The translations under genes and the position numbers were made by a program. DNA of 64,000 bases from Neorhizobium galegae (GTDB lineage: Bacteria; Pseudomonadota; Alphaproteobacteria; Rhizobiales; Rhizobiaceae). The stretch is taken from NCBI RefSeq assembly GCF_017877135.1, contig NZ_JAGIPH010000001.1:186001-250000 (forward strand), read 5' to 3'. Below the pieces are notes generated by a model that saw only the letters and a program-made list of their open reading frames with translations, had not been told where the DNA came from and ran no database searches. Positions 47,288-55,181 of this stretch are shown piece by piece. Position 1 is the stretch's first letter, and each line of letters starts with the position of its first letter.

Positions 47288-47998
47288 TCAATCATCGCCG
47301 TCGCGTCTGGCGAAGCTTTCCAGCACTTCGGCCGCCAGCATGCGCGTGATGCGGGTGCCGCGCGCCAGCGCCAACCGGTCGAGACGGTCGACCACGCCCT
47401 GTGCTGCCTCCATCGAGCGCTCCATGCGCTGGACGATATAGGCGACGATCCGGTCGTCGATGTGGAGCTGGCGGTCGGCAAAGAGCTTGATGATCACCTG
47501 CCCGAGCAGGTCCTCGTCCGGCTCGCCGATCTCGACCACGGTCGCCGCCTTCAGCCGCGAGCGCAGGTCCGGCAGGCTGACCGACCAGGACATCGGCCAG
47601 AGCCGCGCCGTCATCAGAAGGCTGGTGCGATGTTCCTTGACGCTGTTGATGACGTGGAACAGGGCGTTTTCGTCAAAGCCGCTGCGGTCGGCATCCTCAA
47701 ACAGCACCGGTCCGGCCGCTGCCTGCATGGCCGCGTCGCCGCCCGCCATCGGATGGATGGCGGTGGCGCCGGATTTTTCGCGCCAGATGCTGGCGAGATG
47801 CGACTTGCCGCTGCCGGCGGGCCCCGTCAGGATCACCACCGGCGACGGCCAGTGCGGCCAAGCATCGATGATGGCGACGGCGGCGCTGACGGGCGCTGCG
47901 ATCAACAGGTCGTCGCGGCCGGTTGCCGCATCATGGGTCAGCGCCAGCGGCAATTGTTCCGCGCGCTGACGCTTCAGTTTGTCCAGCGTCTCTGTCAT
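47288..47998 (-). CDS. hdaA: DnaA-related regulatory inactivator HdaA
   Basis: 236 residues. A DnaA-like AAA+ core: [19 protein letters not shown] opening, Walker [12 protein letters not shown], Walker B-like VLFEDADRS, and sensor region [16 protein letters not shown]. It lacks the DnaA DNA-binding domain. With the beta clamp it promotes ATP hydrolysis by DnaA to prevent re-initiation (HdaA is essential in Caulobacter). The start overlaps the AI-2E-family gene stop by ATGA. Confidence 0.92.
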   Translation of the reverse strand: MTETLDKLKRQRAEQLPLALTHDAATGRDDLLIAAPVSAAVAIIDAWPHWPSPVVILTGPAGSGKSHLASIWREKSGATAIHPMAGGDAAMQAAAGPVLFEDADRSGFDENALFHVINSVKEHRTSLLMTARLWPMSWSVSLPDLRSRLKAATVVEIGEPDEDLLGQVIIKLFADRQLHIDDRIVAYIVQRMERSMEAAQGVVDRLDRLALARGTRITRMLAAEVLESFARRDGDD

Positions 47999-49155
47999 GT
48001 GGATGTCGGGGGCTCGTCACGCTCACTGAGGACCCTGCCCTCCACACTGCGCTTGTCGTCCCAGGGCAGCGCGGAGGAATGGCCGAAATAAATGTCGCTT
48101 TGAAGATATCGCGAGATCGCAAACCGGACAAGCACGCCGACGACGGCGGCCGCCGGCACGGCGATCAGCAGGCCGACGAAGCCGAACATGGCGCCAAAGG
48201 CCAGAAGCGCAAACATCAGCCAGACCGGATGCAGGCCGACGCTGGAGCCGACAAGCTTCGGCTGCAGAATATTGCCCTCGATGAACTGGCCGAGGAAGAA
48301 GACGCACATGGTGGCGATCACCCACCCATAGTCCGGCCAGAACTGCATGAGCGCCACGCCGACCGCCATGACCAGCCCGACCAGCGACCCGATATAGGGA
48401 ATGAAGGAGATCATGCCGGCGACGAAACCGATGAGAAGGCCGAAATTGAGCCCGACCAGCGACAGGCCAACCGCATAGAAAATGCCGAGGATGAGGCAGA
48501 GAGACCCCTGCCCGCGGATGAAGCCCGAGACCGCCTGATCCATTTCATGCGCCAGCTGGCGCACGGTCGCCACCTGATCACGCGGGATCCAGCTGTCGAC
48601 CTTGGCGACCATGCGGTCCCAGTCCAAGAGGATGTAGAAGGCAACGACGGGGGTGACGACGAGCAGCGAAATGATGTCGACAATGGTCTTGCCGGAATTC
48701 CAGATCTGGTTCAGCAGGCTGCCGAGGAAGCCGGCGCCCTCCGTCATCAGGCTGGAAAAGTTTTCCTTGACCGCCTCGATCTGCGTCACCATCCACTTGG
48801 GCAGGAAGGAGTTCTGCGGGCTTGCGATCAGCTGCTGCAGCTGCGTCACATATTGCGGCAGGCTCTGGGCGAACTGGTTGAACTGGCTGATGATGAGCGG
48901 GATCAGCACCATCAGCGCCACGGTGAACATCAGCACGAAACTGATGAGGATGACGACCGTTGCCATCAGGCGGCTCAAGCCCCGCCGCTCCAGCCAGTCG
49001 GCTACCGGATCGAGGAAATAGGCAAGCGCCATGCCCGCCACGAAGGGCAGGAGGATGGTGCGGAAGGCCAGGAGAAAGATCACGAAGGCAAGAAGCGCCG
49101 CGAGCCAGAACAGCACGTAACGCCTGAGGCTTGCGCCACTGATATGATAGGCCAT
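47995..49155 (-). CDS. AI-2E family transporter
   Basis: 386 residues with about seven to eight membrane helices ([20 protein letters not shown], then [14 protein letters not shown], a large extracellular loop, and [20 protein letters not shown]). [19 protein letters not shown] is a family signature. Members export or exchange diverse small molecules; AI-2 is proved for few. It is the first gene of a unit with hdaA. The start at 49155 begins the first helix. Confidence 0.9.
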   Translation of the reverse strand: MAYHISGASLRRYVLFWLAALLAFVIFLLAFRTILLPFVAGMALAYFLDPVADWLERRGLSRLMATVVILISFVLMFTVALMVLIPLIISQFNQFAQSLPQYVTQLQQLIASPQNSFLPKWMVTQIEAVKENFSSLMTEGAGFLGSLLNQIWNSGKTIVDIISLLVVTPVVAFYILLDWDRMVAKVDSWIPRDQVATVRQLAHEMDQAVSGFIRGQGSLCLILGIFYAVGLSLVGLNFGLLIGFVAGMISFIPYIGSLVGLVMAVGVALMQFWPDYGWVIATMCVFFLGQFIEGNILQPKLVGSSVGLHPVWLMFALLAFGAMFGFVGLLIAVPAAAVVGVLVRFAISRYLQSDIYFGHSSALPWDDKRSVEGRVLSERDEPPTST

Positions 49156-49467
49156 ATGCGTCCGGTCCCTTTGCGTCACTTCACGAGAAGTGGGATAGGC
49201 CGGTGCCGACGGCAAGGTCAAGACGGTTGCGAAATGCCCCGGCAATCACGATTGGACACCTTGGAAAACAGGGGTTTCGCCGGCCAGGTGCTTGCATATC
49301 GCCGCGTCCCGTGCAATGGCGACCGCTTCCGGGCAGATCCCGCGACCGGCCGGCCGTTTCAGTGCAGGCTTCCGGAGGCGGAATGGCCTTTTTCATTGGC
49401 GCAGGTTCTTGTCGCACCCGCGAGCGCTGCCTTTCGAGAACCTGCCGTGCACGAGCGGAGACAGGCG
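49156..49467. other. Divergent control region for AI-2E gene and purM
   Basis: 312 nt without a convincing gene. It must hold both divergent promoters. I saw no clear hexamer pair, riboswitch or long palindrome. An open frame on minus (49181-49417) looks spurious. Confidence 0.6.
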
Positions 49468-50541
49468 ATGAGCACAGCAGGCAAGAACGGTCTCACCTAC
49501 AGCGATGCAGGCGTCGATATCGATGCCGGAAACCTGATGGTGGAAAAGATCAAGCCGGCCGTGCGCTCGACGCGCCGCCCCGGCGCCGATGGCGAGATCG
49601 GCGGTTTCGGCGGGTTGTTCGACCTGAAGGCGGCAGGTTTTACCGATCCGGTTCTGGTCGCTGCCAATGATGGCGTCGGAACCAAGCTGAAGATCGCCAT
49701 CGACGCCAATCACCATGATACGGTCGGCATCGACCTGGTGGCCATGTGCGTCAACGACCTCGTCGTGCAGGGTGCAGAACCGCTGTTCTTCCTCGACTAT
49801 TTCGCAACCGGCAAGCTCGATCCGGAACAGGGTGCGGCGATCGTTCTGGGCATTGCCGATGGCTGCCGCCAGGCCGGTTGCGCGCTGATCGGTGGCGAGA
49901 CCGCCGAAATGCCCGGCATGTACCGCGATGGCGATTACGATCTGGCGGGTTTTGCCGTCGGTGCTGCCGAACGCGGCCAACTTCTGCCGACCGGTGACCT
50001 GCAGGCCGGCGACCTCATTCTCGGCCTTGCCTCCTCGGGCGTGCATTCCAACGGTTATTCACTCGTGCGCAAGATCGTCGAGCTTTCGGGTCTCGGCTGG
50101 GATGCGCCTGCCCCGTTTGCCGAGGGCAAGACGCTCGGCGAAGCGCTGCTGACCCCGACCCGCATCTATGTGAAGCCGCTCTTGAAGGCGATCCGCGAGA
50201 CGGGCGCGCTCAAAGCGCTGGCCCATATCACCGGCGGTGGTTTTCCCGACAATATTCCGCGTGTCCTGCCCGATCATCTGGCCGCCGAAATCGATCTCGA
50301 CAGCATTCCCGTGCCGCCGGTCTTTTCGTGGCTTGCCAAAACCGGGGGCGTCGAAGCCCATGAAATGCTGCGCACCTTCAACTGCGGCGTCGGCATGATC
50401 GCCGTCGTTTCGCCGGAACATGCGGCTGCCGTGACCGAGGTTCTCAACGCCGAAGGCGAGATCGTCGTGCCGCTCGGCCGCATGGTGGCGCGCACGGAAG
50501 GGGCCGCCGGCACGATCTACAAGGGCACGCTTGCCCTATGA
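49468..50541 (+). CDS. purM: Phosphoribosylformylglycinamidine cyclo-ligase
   Basis: 357 residues. It closes the imidazole ring of AIR in purine synthesis. Family stretches: [56 protein letters not shown] and [15 protein letters not shown]. (The long stretch is split: [12 protein letters not shown] and [13 protein letters not shown].) The start at 49468 (MSTAGKNG) has AGGCG upstream. It overlaps purN by ATGA, so the two are translationally coupled. Confidence 0.97.
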   Translation: MSTAGKNGLTYSDAGVDIDAGNLMVEKIKPAVRSTRRPGADGEIGGFGGLFDLKAAGFTDPVLVAANDGVGTKLKIAIDANHHDTVGIDLVAMCVNDLVVQGAEPLFFLDYFATGKLDPEQGAAIVLGIADGCRQAGCALIGGETAEMPGMYRDGDYDLAGFAVGAAERGQLLPTGDLQAGDLILGLASSGVHSNGYSLVRKIVELSGLGWDAPAPFAEGKTLGEALLTPTRIYVKPLLKAIRETGALKALAHITGGGFPDNIPRVLPDHLAAEIDLDSIPVPPVFSWLAKTGGVEAHEMLRTFNCGVGMIAVVSPEHAAAVTEVLNAEGEIVVPLGRMVARTEGAAGTIYKGTLAL

Positions 50542-51194
50542 GCCCGGTCCGTAAGCGCGTCGTCGTTCTGATTTCCGGCGGCGGCTCCAACATGCTGGCG
50601 CTGGCGGAGGCGATGGCGGCTGCCGATTTTCCAGCCGAGATCGTCGGCGTGATCGCCGACAAGAAAACCGCCGGCGGTCTTTCGAAGGCCGAGGCGCGCG
50701 GCATAAAAACCTTTGCCTTCGAGCGGCGCGATTTTGCCGACAAGGCGGCGCATGAAGCAGCCATTCTCGCAGCACTTGCAGCACTTCAGCCGGATCTCGT
50801 CTGCCTTGCCGGCTACATGCGGCTTCTGTCGGCGGATTTCATCCGGCCCTATGCCGGGCGGATCCTCAACATCCACCCGTCGCTGCTGCCGCTGTTTCCC
50901 GGCCTGCACACCCATCAGCGGGCGCTCGATGCCGGCATGCTGGTCACCGGCTGCACGGTGCATTTCGTCACCGAGGGCATGGATGAAGGTCCGGTCATTG
51001 CCCAGTCCGTGGTGCCGATCCTGCCCGGCGACACTGCCGAGACGCTGGCGGCCCGCCTGCTTGCCGTCGAACACCGCACCTATCCGCTGGCGCTGAAGCT
51101 GGTGGCGGAAGGCCGCGTGCAGATGCTGGCGGATGGCAGCGTCCGGCGCGACGGCGCCGTGGTGGATGCCGGCGCTAGCCTGATCAGCGCCTGA
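50538..51194 (+). CDS. purN: Phosphoribosylglycinamide formyltransferase
   Basis: 218 residues. It formylates GAR with 10-formyl-THF. The signature [18 protein letters not shown] binds phosphate, [14 protein letters not shown] holds the catalytic His with the Asn partner, and [13 protein letters not shown] contains the conserved Asp. Overlap with purM by 4 nt. It converges on the TauE gene: both stop codons lie within one perfect hairpin. Confidence 0.96.
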   Translation: MSPVRKRVVVLISGGGSNMLALAEAMAAADFPAEIVGVIADKKTAGGLSKAEARGIKTFAFERRDFADKAAHEAAILAALAALQPDLVCLAGYMRLLSADFIRPYAGRILNIHPSLLPLFPGLHTHQRALDAGMLVTGCTVHFVTEGMDEGPVIAQSVVPILPGDTAETLAARLLAVEHRTYPLALKLVAEGRVQMLADGSVRRDGAVVDAGASLISA

Positions 51195-51209
51195 GAAAAC
51201 CTCAGGCGC
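51187..51209. terminator. Perfect hairpin containing both convergent stop codons
   Basis: GCGCCTGAG (51187-51195) and CTCAGGCGC (51201-51209) close on AAAAC. The purN TGA (51192-51194) and the TauE stop (51202-51204 on minus) are in the two arms. It may serve as a bidirectional, U-tract-less terminator. Confidence 0.65.
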
Positions 51210-51984
51210 CGAGCGCTCCAAAACTGCGGTAGATCACATAGGCGGCAACAACAAAGATGACGCCGGCGAAGATACGGTTCAGCACGTTTTTGTAGGTGCA
51301 GAGCCAGGTCGACGCGATTGTGCCGATGACACCTCCGATCACGCCGCCCAGAATGAATTCGCCAGCCAGCGGCCAATCGACCAGCCCCGACAGCGCGTAA
51401 TTGCCGGCCGTTGCAAGGCCGAAGGCCGTCACCGCCATCAGCGATGTGCCGATGGCATCGATCATCGGCATGGCCGTTGCAAACATCAGCGCCGGAACGA
51501 TGAGGAAGCCGCCGCCGATGCCGAAGAAGCCGGAGGCTGCCCCGGTTGCGACGGCAACGGCTGCCGTCAGCGCGCAGGTGGCAAGATCATCCTTGCGCAC
51601 AAGGGTCTCCACCGCGACAGGTCGCTTGCGCAGCATCAACACGCCGACAACAATCATGACGAGGCCGAACAGAAGCAGAAGCTTCGAGCCGTCGATGGCC
51701 TTGCCGAGCGTCGAGCCGCCAAAGGCGCCCGCCACGCCGAACACTGAAAATACCAGCCCGCAGCGCCAGCGGACATGGCCCTTCATGGCATGGTTGGCAA
51801 AATTGGCCGCCGCGTTGACAGCAACCGCGAGCGCACCGGTGCCGATCGCCACATGCGGTGAGGTGACCCCCACCACGTAGAGCAGGAGCGGCGTGGCAAG
51901 GATCGAACCGCCACCGCCGAGAAGTCCGAGCGTGAAGCCGACGAGACTGCCCGAGCCGATAGCGGCAACCAGCATATCCGTCAT
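51202..51984 (-). CDS. TauE/SafE (TSUP) family sulfur-compound exporter
   Basis: 260 residues with eight membrane helices. TSUP duplication is seen: GFTLGLLGGGGSILATPLLL and GFFGIGGGFLIVPALMFA. Members export sulfite, sulfonates or thiol compounds. It is the last gene of the BigR operon, with a 1-nt TGATG overlap to the YeeE-like half upstream, so sulfite or thiosulfate export is the likely task. The start at 51984 is fixed by that overlap. Confidence 0.92.
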   Translation of the reverse strand: MTDMLVAAIGSGSLVGFTLGLLGGGGSILATPLLLYVVGVTSPHVAIGTGALAVAVNAAANFANHAMKGHVRWRCGLVFSVFGVAGAFGGSTLGKAIDGSKLLLLFGLVMIVVGVLMLRKRPVAVETLVRKDDLATCALTAAVAVATGAASGFFGIGGGFLIVPALMFATAMPMIDAIGTSLMAVTAFGLATAGNYALSGLVDWPLAGEFILGGVIGGVIGTIASTWLCTYKNVLNRIFAGVIFVVAAYVIYRSFGALGA

Positions 51985-52415
51985 CACACGCGCCCCGATA
52001 GGAAGCGGTCGTGGATGACCATGCCGGCGATCATGGCCAGAACACAGACGGCGACCGGCATGAGGCCGAGAGAAAGTGCGGCAAGCGCCGGGCCCGGACA
52101 AATGCCGCCGAGCCCCCAGCCGATGCCGAAGACTGCCGAGCCGAGAACGAGCGGCCGGTCGATCACGCGGCTTTGCGGGATCTGAAAACTTTCATCCAGC
52201 ACAGGCCGAGCCATGCTGCGCACCAGAACCATGCCGGCCATGGCGACCGAAACCGCCCCGCCGAGCACGAAGGCCAGGCTCGGGTCCCAGGCCCCGAAGA
52301 GATCGAGAAAGGCTTTTACGCGGGCCGGATCGAGCATGCCGGACAGCGAAAGCCCGAAGGCAAAGAGGGCGCCGCAGCCCAAGGCGGCAAGAGGCTGGCG
52401 CAGATCGATGCTCAT
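51984..52415 (-). CDS. YeeE/YedE family membrane protein, second half-size subunit (DUF6691)
   Basis: 143 residues, four membrane helices. GWGLGGICPGPALAAL carries the conserved Cys of YeeE/YedE half-transporters. Named PmpB in some genomes. With the preceding 135-aa gene it forms a split YeeE-type sulfur permease. Overlaps its neighbours by TGATG and ATGA. Function follows from the BigR context and family, not from residues alone. Confidence 0.88.
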   Translation of the reverse strand: MSIDLRQPLAALGCGALFAFGLSLSGMLDPARVKAFLDLFGAWDPSLAFVLGGAVSVAMAGMVLVRSMARPVLDESFQIPQSRVIDRPLVLGSAVFGIGWGLGGICPGPALAALSLGLMPVAVCVLAMIAGMVIHDRFLSGRV

Positions 52416-52819
52416 CCGATGATCCTCAACAGGGTGACGGTCGCGATGCCGCTCGCCAGGAAGGTTGCGACGGCCACCATGGACCGTGGCGACAGCCGGG
52501 CAAGGCCGAGCACGCCATGACCGCTGGTGCAGCCGGAGCCCATGCGCGCGCCGATGCCAACCAGAAGACCGGCCAGGACGAGAAGCGGCGTCGAGGCAAC
52601 GAGCGTCACCGTGGGCCAGGCGCCAAATGCCTGCGCATAGAGAAAGGGTCCGATGACAAGACCGATCACGAAGGCGCCATTGACAAAAACCGCATGGCCA
52701 CCGGCCAGCCGGCCGACAATGCCGCTGATGCCGGCAATGCGTCCGGTCAGGATCAGATACGAAATCGCCGAAAGGCCGATCAGCAGGCCCCCGCAGAGCG
52801 ATGCCAGATAGCCCGTCAT
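52412..52819 (-). CDS. YeeE/YedE family membrane protein, first half-size subunit
   Basis: 135 residues, four membrane helices. GARMGSGCTSGHGVLGLARL contains the conserved Cys and His-Gly of thiosulfate-uptake YeeE proteins. The partner gene follows with an ATGA overlap. It is probably half of a channel moving thiosulfate or a related persulfide. PmpA in some annotations. It begins with an ATGA overlap at the bigR stop. Confidence 0.88.
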   Translation of the reverse strand: MTGYLASLCGGLLIGLSAISYLILTGRIAGISGIVGRLAGGHAVFVNGAFVIGLVIGPFLYAQAFGAWPTVTLVASTPLLVLAGLLVGIGARMGSGCTSGHGVLGLARLSPRSMVAVATFLASGIATVTLLRIIG

Positions 52820-53163
52820 GGCGACACCTCGTCGGCGCAGAAAATGGTAAAGAGGGCCGCGATCAGTTGCGCTGTTTTTGCCTCCGTCAGGCGGTAGAAC
52901 ACCTGCTTGCCCTCCTTGCGCGTTTCCACGATGCCGGCTTCCCGAAGCACTGTCAGCTGCTGGGAGAGTGTCGGCTGGTGCAGGTCGAGCTTTTCTTCGA
53001 GCGCGCCGACGGAGTATTCACCCTCGACCAGGGTGCAGACCAGCATCAGTCGGGCGGGATGGGCCAACACCTTCAGATGGCCGGCCACTTCTGTGGCGCG
53101 GGCTTCCATGGCCTGCGGCGTCATGCCGGACATGGCCTTCAGGCTCGAGAAATCCATCACCAT
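52816..53163 (-). CDS. bigR: BigR/SqrR-type sulfide-responsive ArsR-family repressor
   Basis: 115 residues. Winged helix: LAHPARLMLVCTLVEGEYSV and LHQPTLSQQLTVLREAGIV (recognition). Cys43 and Cys109 match the two cysteines that form a disulfide or polysulfide bridge in BigR/SqrR and release DNA. It is the second gene, after blh, and overlaps both sides. Start at 53163 or the ATG at 53157 gives a TGATG overlap. Its operator lies upstream of blh. Confidence 0.95.
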   Translation of the reverse strand: MVMDFSSLKAMSGMTPQAMEARATEVAGHLKVLAHPARLMLVCTLVEGEYSVGALEEKLDLHQPTLSQQLTVLREAGIVETRKEGKQVFYRLTEAKTAQLIAALFTIFCADEVSP

Positions 53164-54449
53164 ACGGCTCCTTCCAGAGTATCGAGTGGGATCTTGAGGT
53201 AGCGCCGGCCGTTGTCTTCCGGTTCCGGCAGACGCCCGCCGCGCACATTGACCTGCAGTGCATGCAGGATAAGCTTGGGCATGGGCAGGGTGCGGTCTCG
53301 CGCATCCCGCAGCGCCACGAAACCTGCCTTGTCGATGCCGGCCAGATGCGGGTTCTGCGTTCTCTGCTGCGCAACCGTGCTTTCGTAGCGCACATGGCGC
53401 CCGCCCGGCTGGTAGTCATGGCCGGTAAACAGCCGCGTCTCATCCGGCAGCGAGAGGATAGCGGAAATCGAGGCAAACAGCGCCTGCGCACTGCCGCCAG
53501 GAAAATCGGCGCGGGCCGTGCCACTGTCGGGCATGAACATCGTGTCGTGAATGAAGGCGGCATCGCCGATGACATAGGTGATGGAGGCGAGCGTGTGGCC
53601 GGGCGAAAACATCACCCGTGCCGGAAGCGTGCCGATGGAAAAGGTTTCACCATCGCCAAACAGCCGGTCCCATTGCGAGCCGTCCGCGGCAAGGGTCGGC
53701 CAGTTGTACAATCCCTTCCAGAGCTTTTGCACCTCGACCACATGATCGCCGATGGCCGTCGGTGCGCCGGTCTTCTGCTTGAGGTAGAAGGCGGCGGAAA
53801 AATGATCGGCATGGGGATGCGTGTCGAGGATCCACTCGACCGTCAAACCCTGAGCGGCGACATAGGCCAGGATGCGATCGGCGTTCTTCGTGGAGGTCTG
53901 GCCGGATTTCTCGTCATAGTCGAGAACCGGATCGATAATGGCGCAGCGACTGGTCGCCGGATCGGAGACGACGTACTGGACGCTCCAGGTGCGCGGATCA
54001 AAAAAGGCTTTCACCCGCGGGCGCCGGCCGGCGCGGTTTTGCAGCCAGCGGACGGCAGACGACAGGTCGAAACCATGGCTCTCGCCGAAGGCCTCGATGT
54101 CCTCCAGCGCCATGCGCCCGTCTATCGCCTCGACCAGAACATGAAGGAGAAGTGCGCGCATGCCGCTTTTGCAATGGGCAAGCACCGGCCCCTCGCTCTG
54201 GGCGAGGGCTTCCCGGAACGCATCGACATCGGCTTCGGTCAGTTCGCCAACCGACACCGGAATGAAGCGGTAGTTGAGGCCGGCCTCCTCGGCGGCCCGC
54301 TTTTCCGCCTTGCTGCCAAGCGCCCCCTCCTCCGCGTCCGGCCTGAGGTTGATCAGGCAACGGGTGCCAGCGGAGTCAAGACCGGCGATATCGGCCAGAG
54401 CCGGCTGGTCGGCAATGCTGAGGCGTGGGTTGACGACAATGGTCTTCAT
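53157..54449 (-). CDS. blh: Blh: rhodanese-like/phosphatase domain fused to persulfide dioxygenase
   Basis: 430 residues. Residues 1-135 are a DUF442/protein-phosphatase-like fold with HCKSGMR (Cys93), a sulfurtransferase-type loop. Residues 145-430 are an MBL domain with HPHADH (211-216), PGHTLAS and FTGHDYQPGG, as in ETHE1 persulfide dioxygenases. The fusion oxidises glutathione persulfide to sulfite for export by the later genes. The start at 54449 (MKTIVVN) has GAGGA upstream; ATG 54470 is less likely. It is the first gene of the BigR operon. Confidence 0.94.
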   Translation of the reverse strand: MKTIVVNPRLSIADQPALADIAGLDSAGTRCLINLRPDAEEGALGSKAEKRAAEEAGLNYRFIPVSVGELTEADVDAFREALAQSEGPVLAHCKSGMRALLLHVLVEAIDGRMALEDIEAFGESHGFDLSSAVRWLQNRAGRRPRVKAFFDPRTWSVQYVVSDPATSRCAIIDPVLDYDEKSGQTSTKNADRILAYVAAQGLTVEWILDTHPHADHFSAAFYLKQKTGAPTAIGDHVVEVQKLWKGLYNWPTLAADGSQWDRLFGDGETFSIGTLPARVMFSPGHTLASITYVIGDAAFIHDTMFMPDSGTARADFPGGSAQALFASISAILSLPDETRLFTGHDYQPGGRHVRYESTVAQQRTQNPHLAGIDKAGFVALRDARDRTLPMPKLILHALQVNVRGGRLPEPEDNGRRYLKIPLDTLEGAVW

Positions 54450-54468
54450 GGCGGCGTCCTCAATATAC

Positions 54469-54488
54469 ATTATATAATTTCATATAAT
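54469..54488 (-). promoter_or_regulatory. BigR operator over the blh promoter
   Basis: ATTATAT (54469-54475) and ATATAAT (54482-54488) are exact arms across 6 nt, in a strikingly AT-rich stretch. On minus the arm contains TATAAT, the -10, 20 nt before the start. BigR is known from Agrobacterium and Xylella to bind an AT-rich palindrome covering the -10 of this operon. Confidence 0.85.
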
Positions 54489-54587
54489 ATATATTGACAT
54501 GAGGCGCAACCCCGATGTCAGACGAAAAAGGCCCGCCGGGAGGCGAGCCGCAGACGGCAACACGAGTGCGGCGCGCCGCCCTTGAAC

Positions 54588-55181
54588 TCAGGCCAGCGTC
54601 TGGCGGTTCATCACCAGCCAGTGCAGGAGCATGATGGTCTTGCCATCGCAGATTTCTCCGCTCTCGATCATCGAAAGCGCCTGCGAGACAGGCACTTCCA
54701 TCACCTCGATATCCTCGTTCTCGTCGTCCAGCCCGCCGCCTTCGGCAACCCGGTCGCTGGTATCGATGGCCGCGGCGAAGAAATGCACCAGTTCGGTGAC
54801 GGCACCGGGCGACATGAAGCACTTGAACAGGAACTTGACGTCGCGCACCTGATAGCCGGTTTCCTCGATCGCCTCGCGGCGGATCGCCTCCTCCGGATGA
54901 TCGCCATCGAGAAGGCCGGCCGGCGTCTCGATCAGCCAGCCGGGATGGCCGTTGACAAAGGCAGGAATGCGGAACTGGCGCACCAGCACCACCACGTCGC
55001 GTTTGGGATCATAGAGAAGGATGGTGGCGCCGTTGCCGCGATCATAGACCTCGCGGTCCAGTCGATGGGTGCGGCCCTTCGCATCGGTGTAATCAAAGAT
55101 GACCTTGTTCAGATGATACCAGTTGTCGGAGAGCAGCTGCTTCTCGACGATCTCGACCTTCGGCTTGTTGCCATTCGTCAT
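54588..55181 (-). CDS. nudK: Nudix hydrolase (NudK/GDP-mannose pyrophosphatase-like)
   Basis: 197 residues. Nudix box GLLDGDHPEEAIRREAIEET in the G-x5-E-x7-REUxEExG form. EKQLLSDNWYHLNKVIFDYT at the start and FMSPGAVTELVHFF after the box fit NudK/ADP-ribose-type enzymes. It overlaps the stop of the molybdopterin oxidoreductase by ATGA, a coupling of unknown sense. The start at 55181 (MTNGNKPK) is set by that overlap. Confidence 0.9.
   Translation of the reverse strand: MTNGNKPKVEIVEKQLLSDNWYHLNKVIFDYTDAKGRTHRLDREVYDRGNGATILLYDPKRDVVVLVRQFRIPAFVNGHPGWLIETPAGLLDGDHPEEAIRREAIEETGYQVRDVKFLFKCFMSPGAVTELVHFFAAAIDTSDRVAEGGGLDDENEDIEVMEVPVSQALSMIESGEICDGKTIMLLHWLVMNRQTLA

Noticed and set aside
54494-54499. 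TTGACA on plus beside the BigR operator
   Set aside because: There is no plus-strand gene downstream, since the Nudix gene is on minus; probably chance in an AT-rich stretch.
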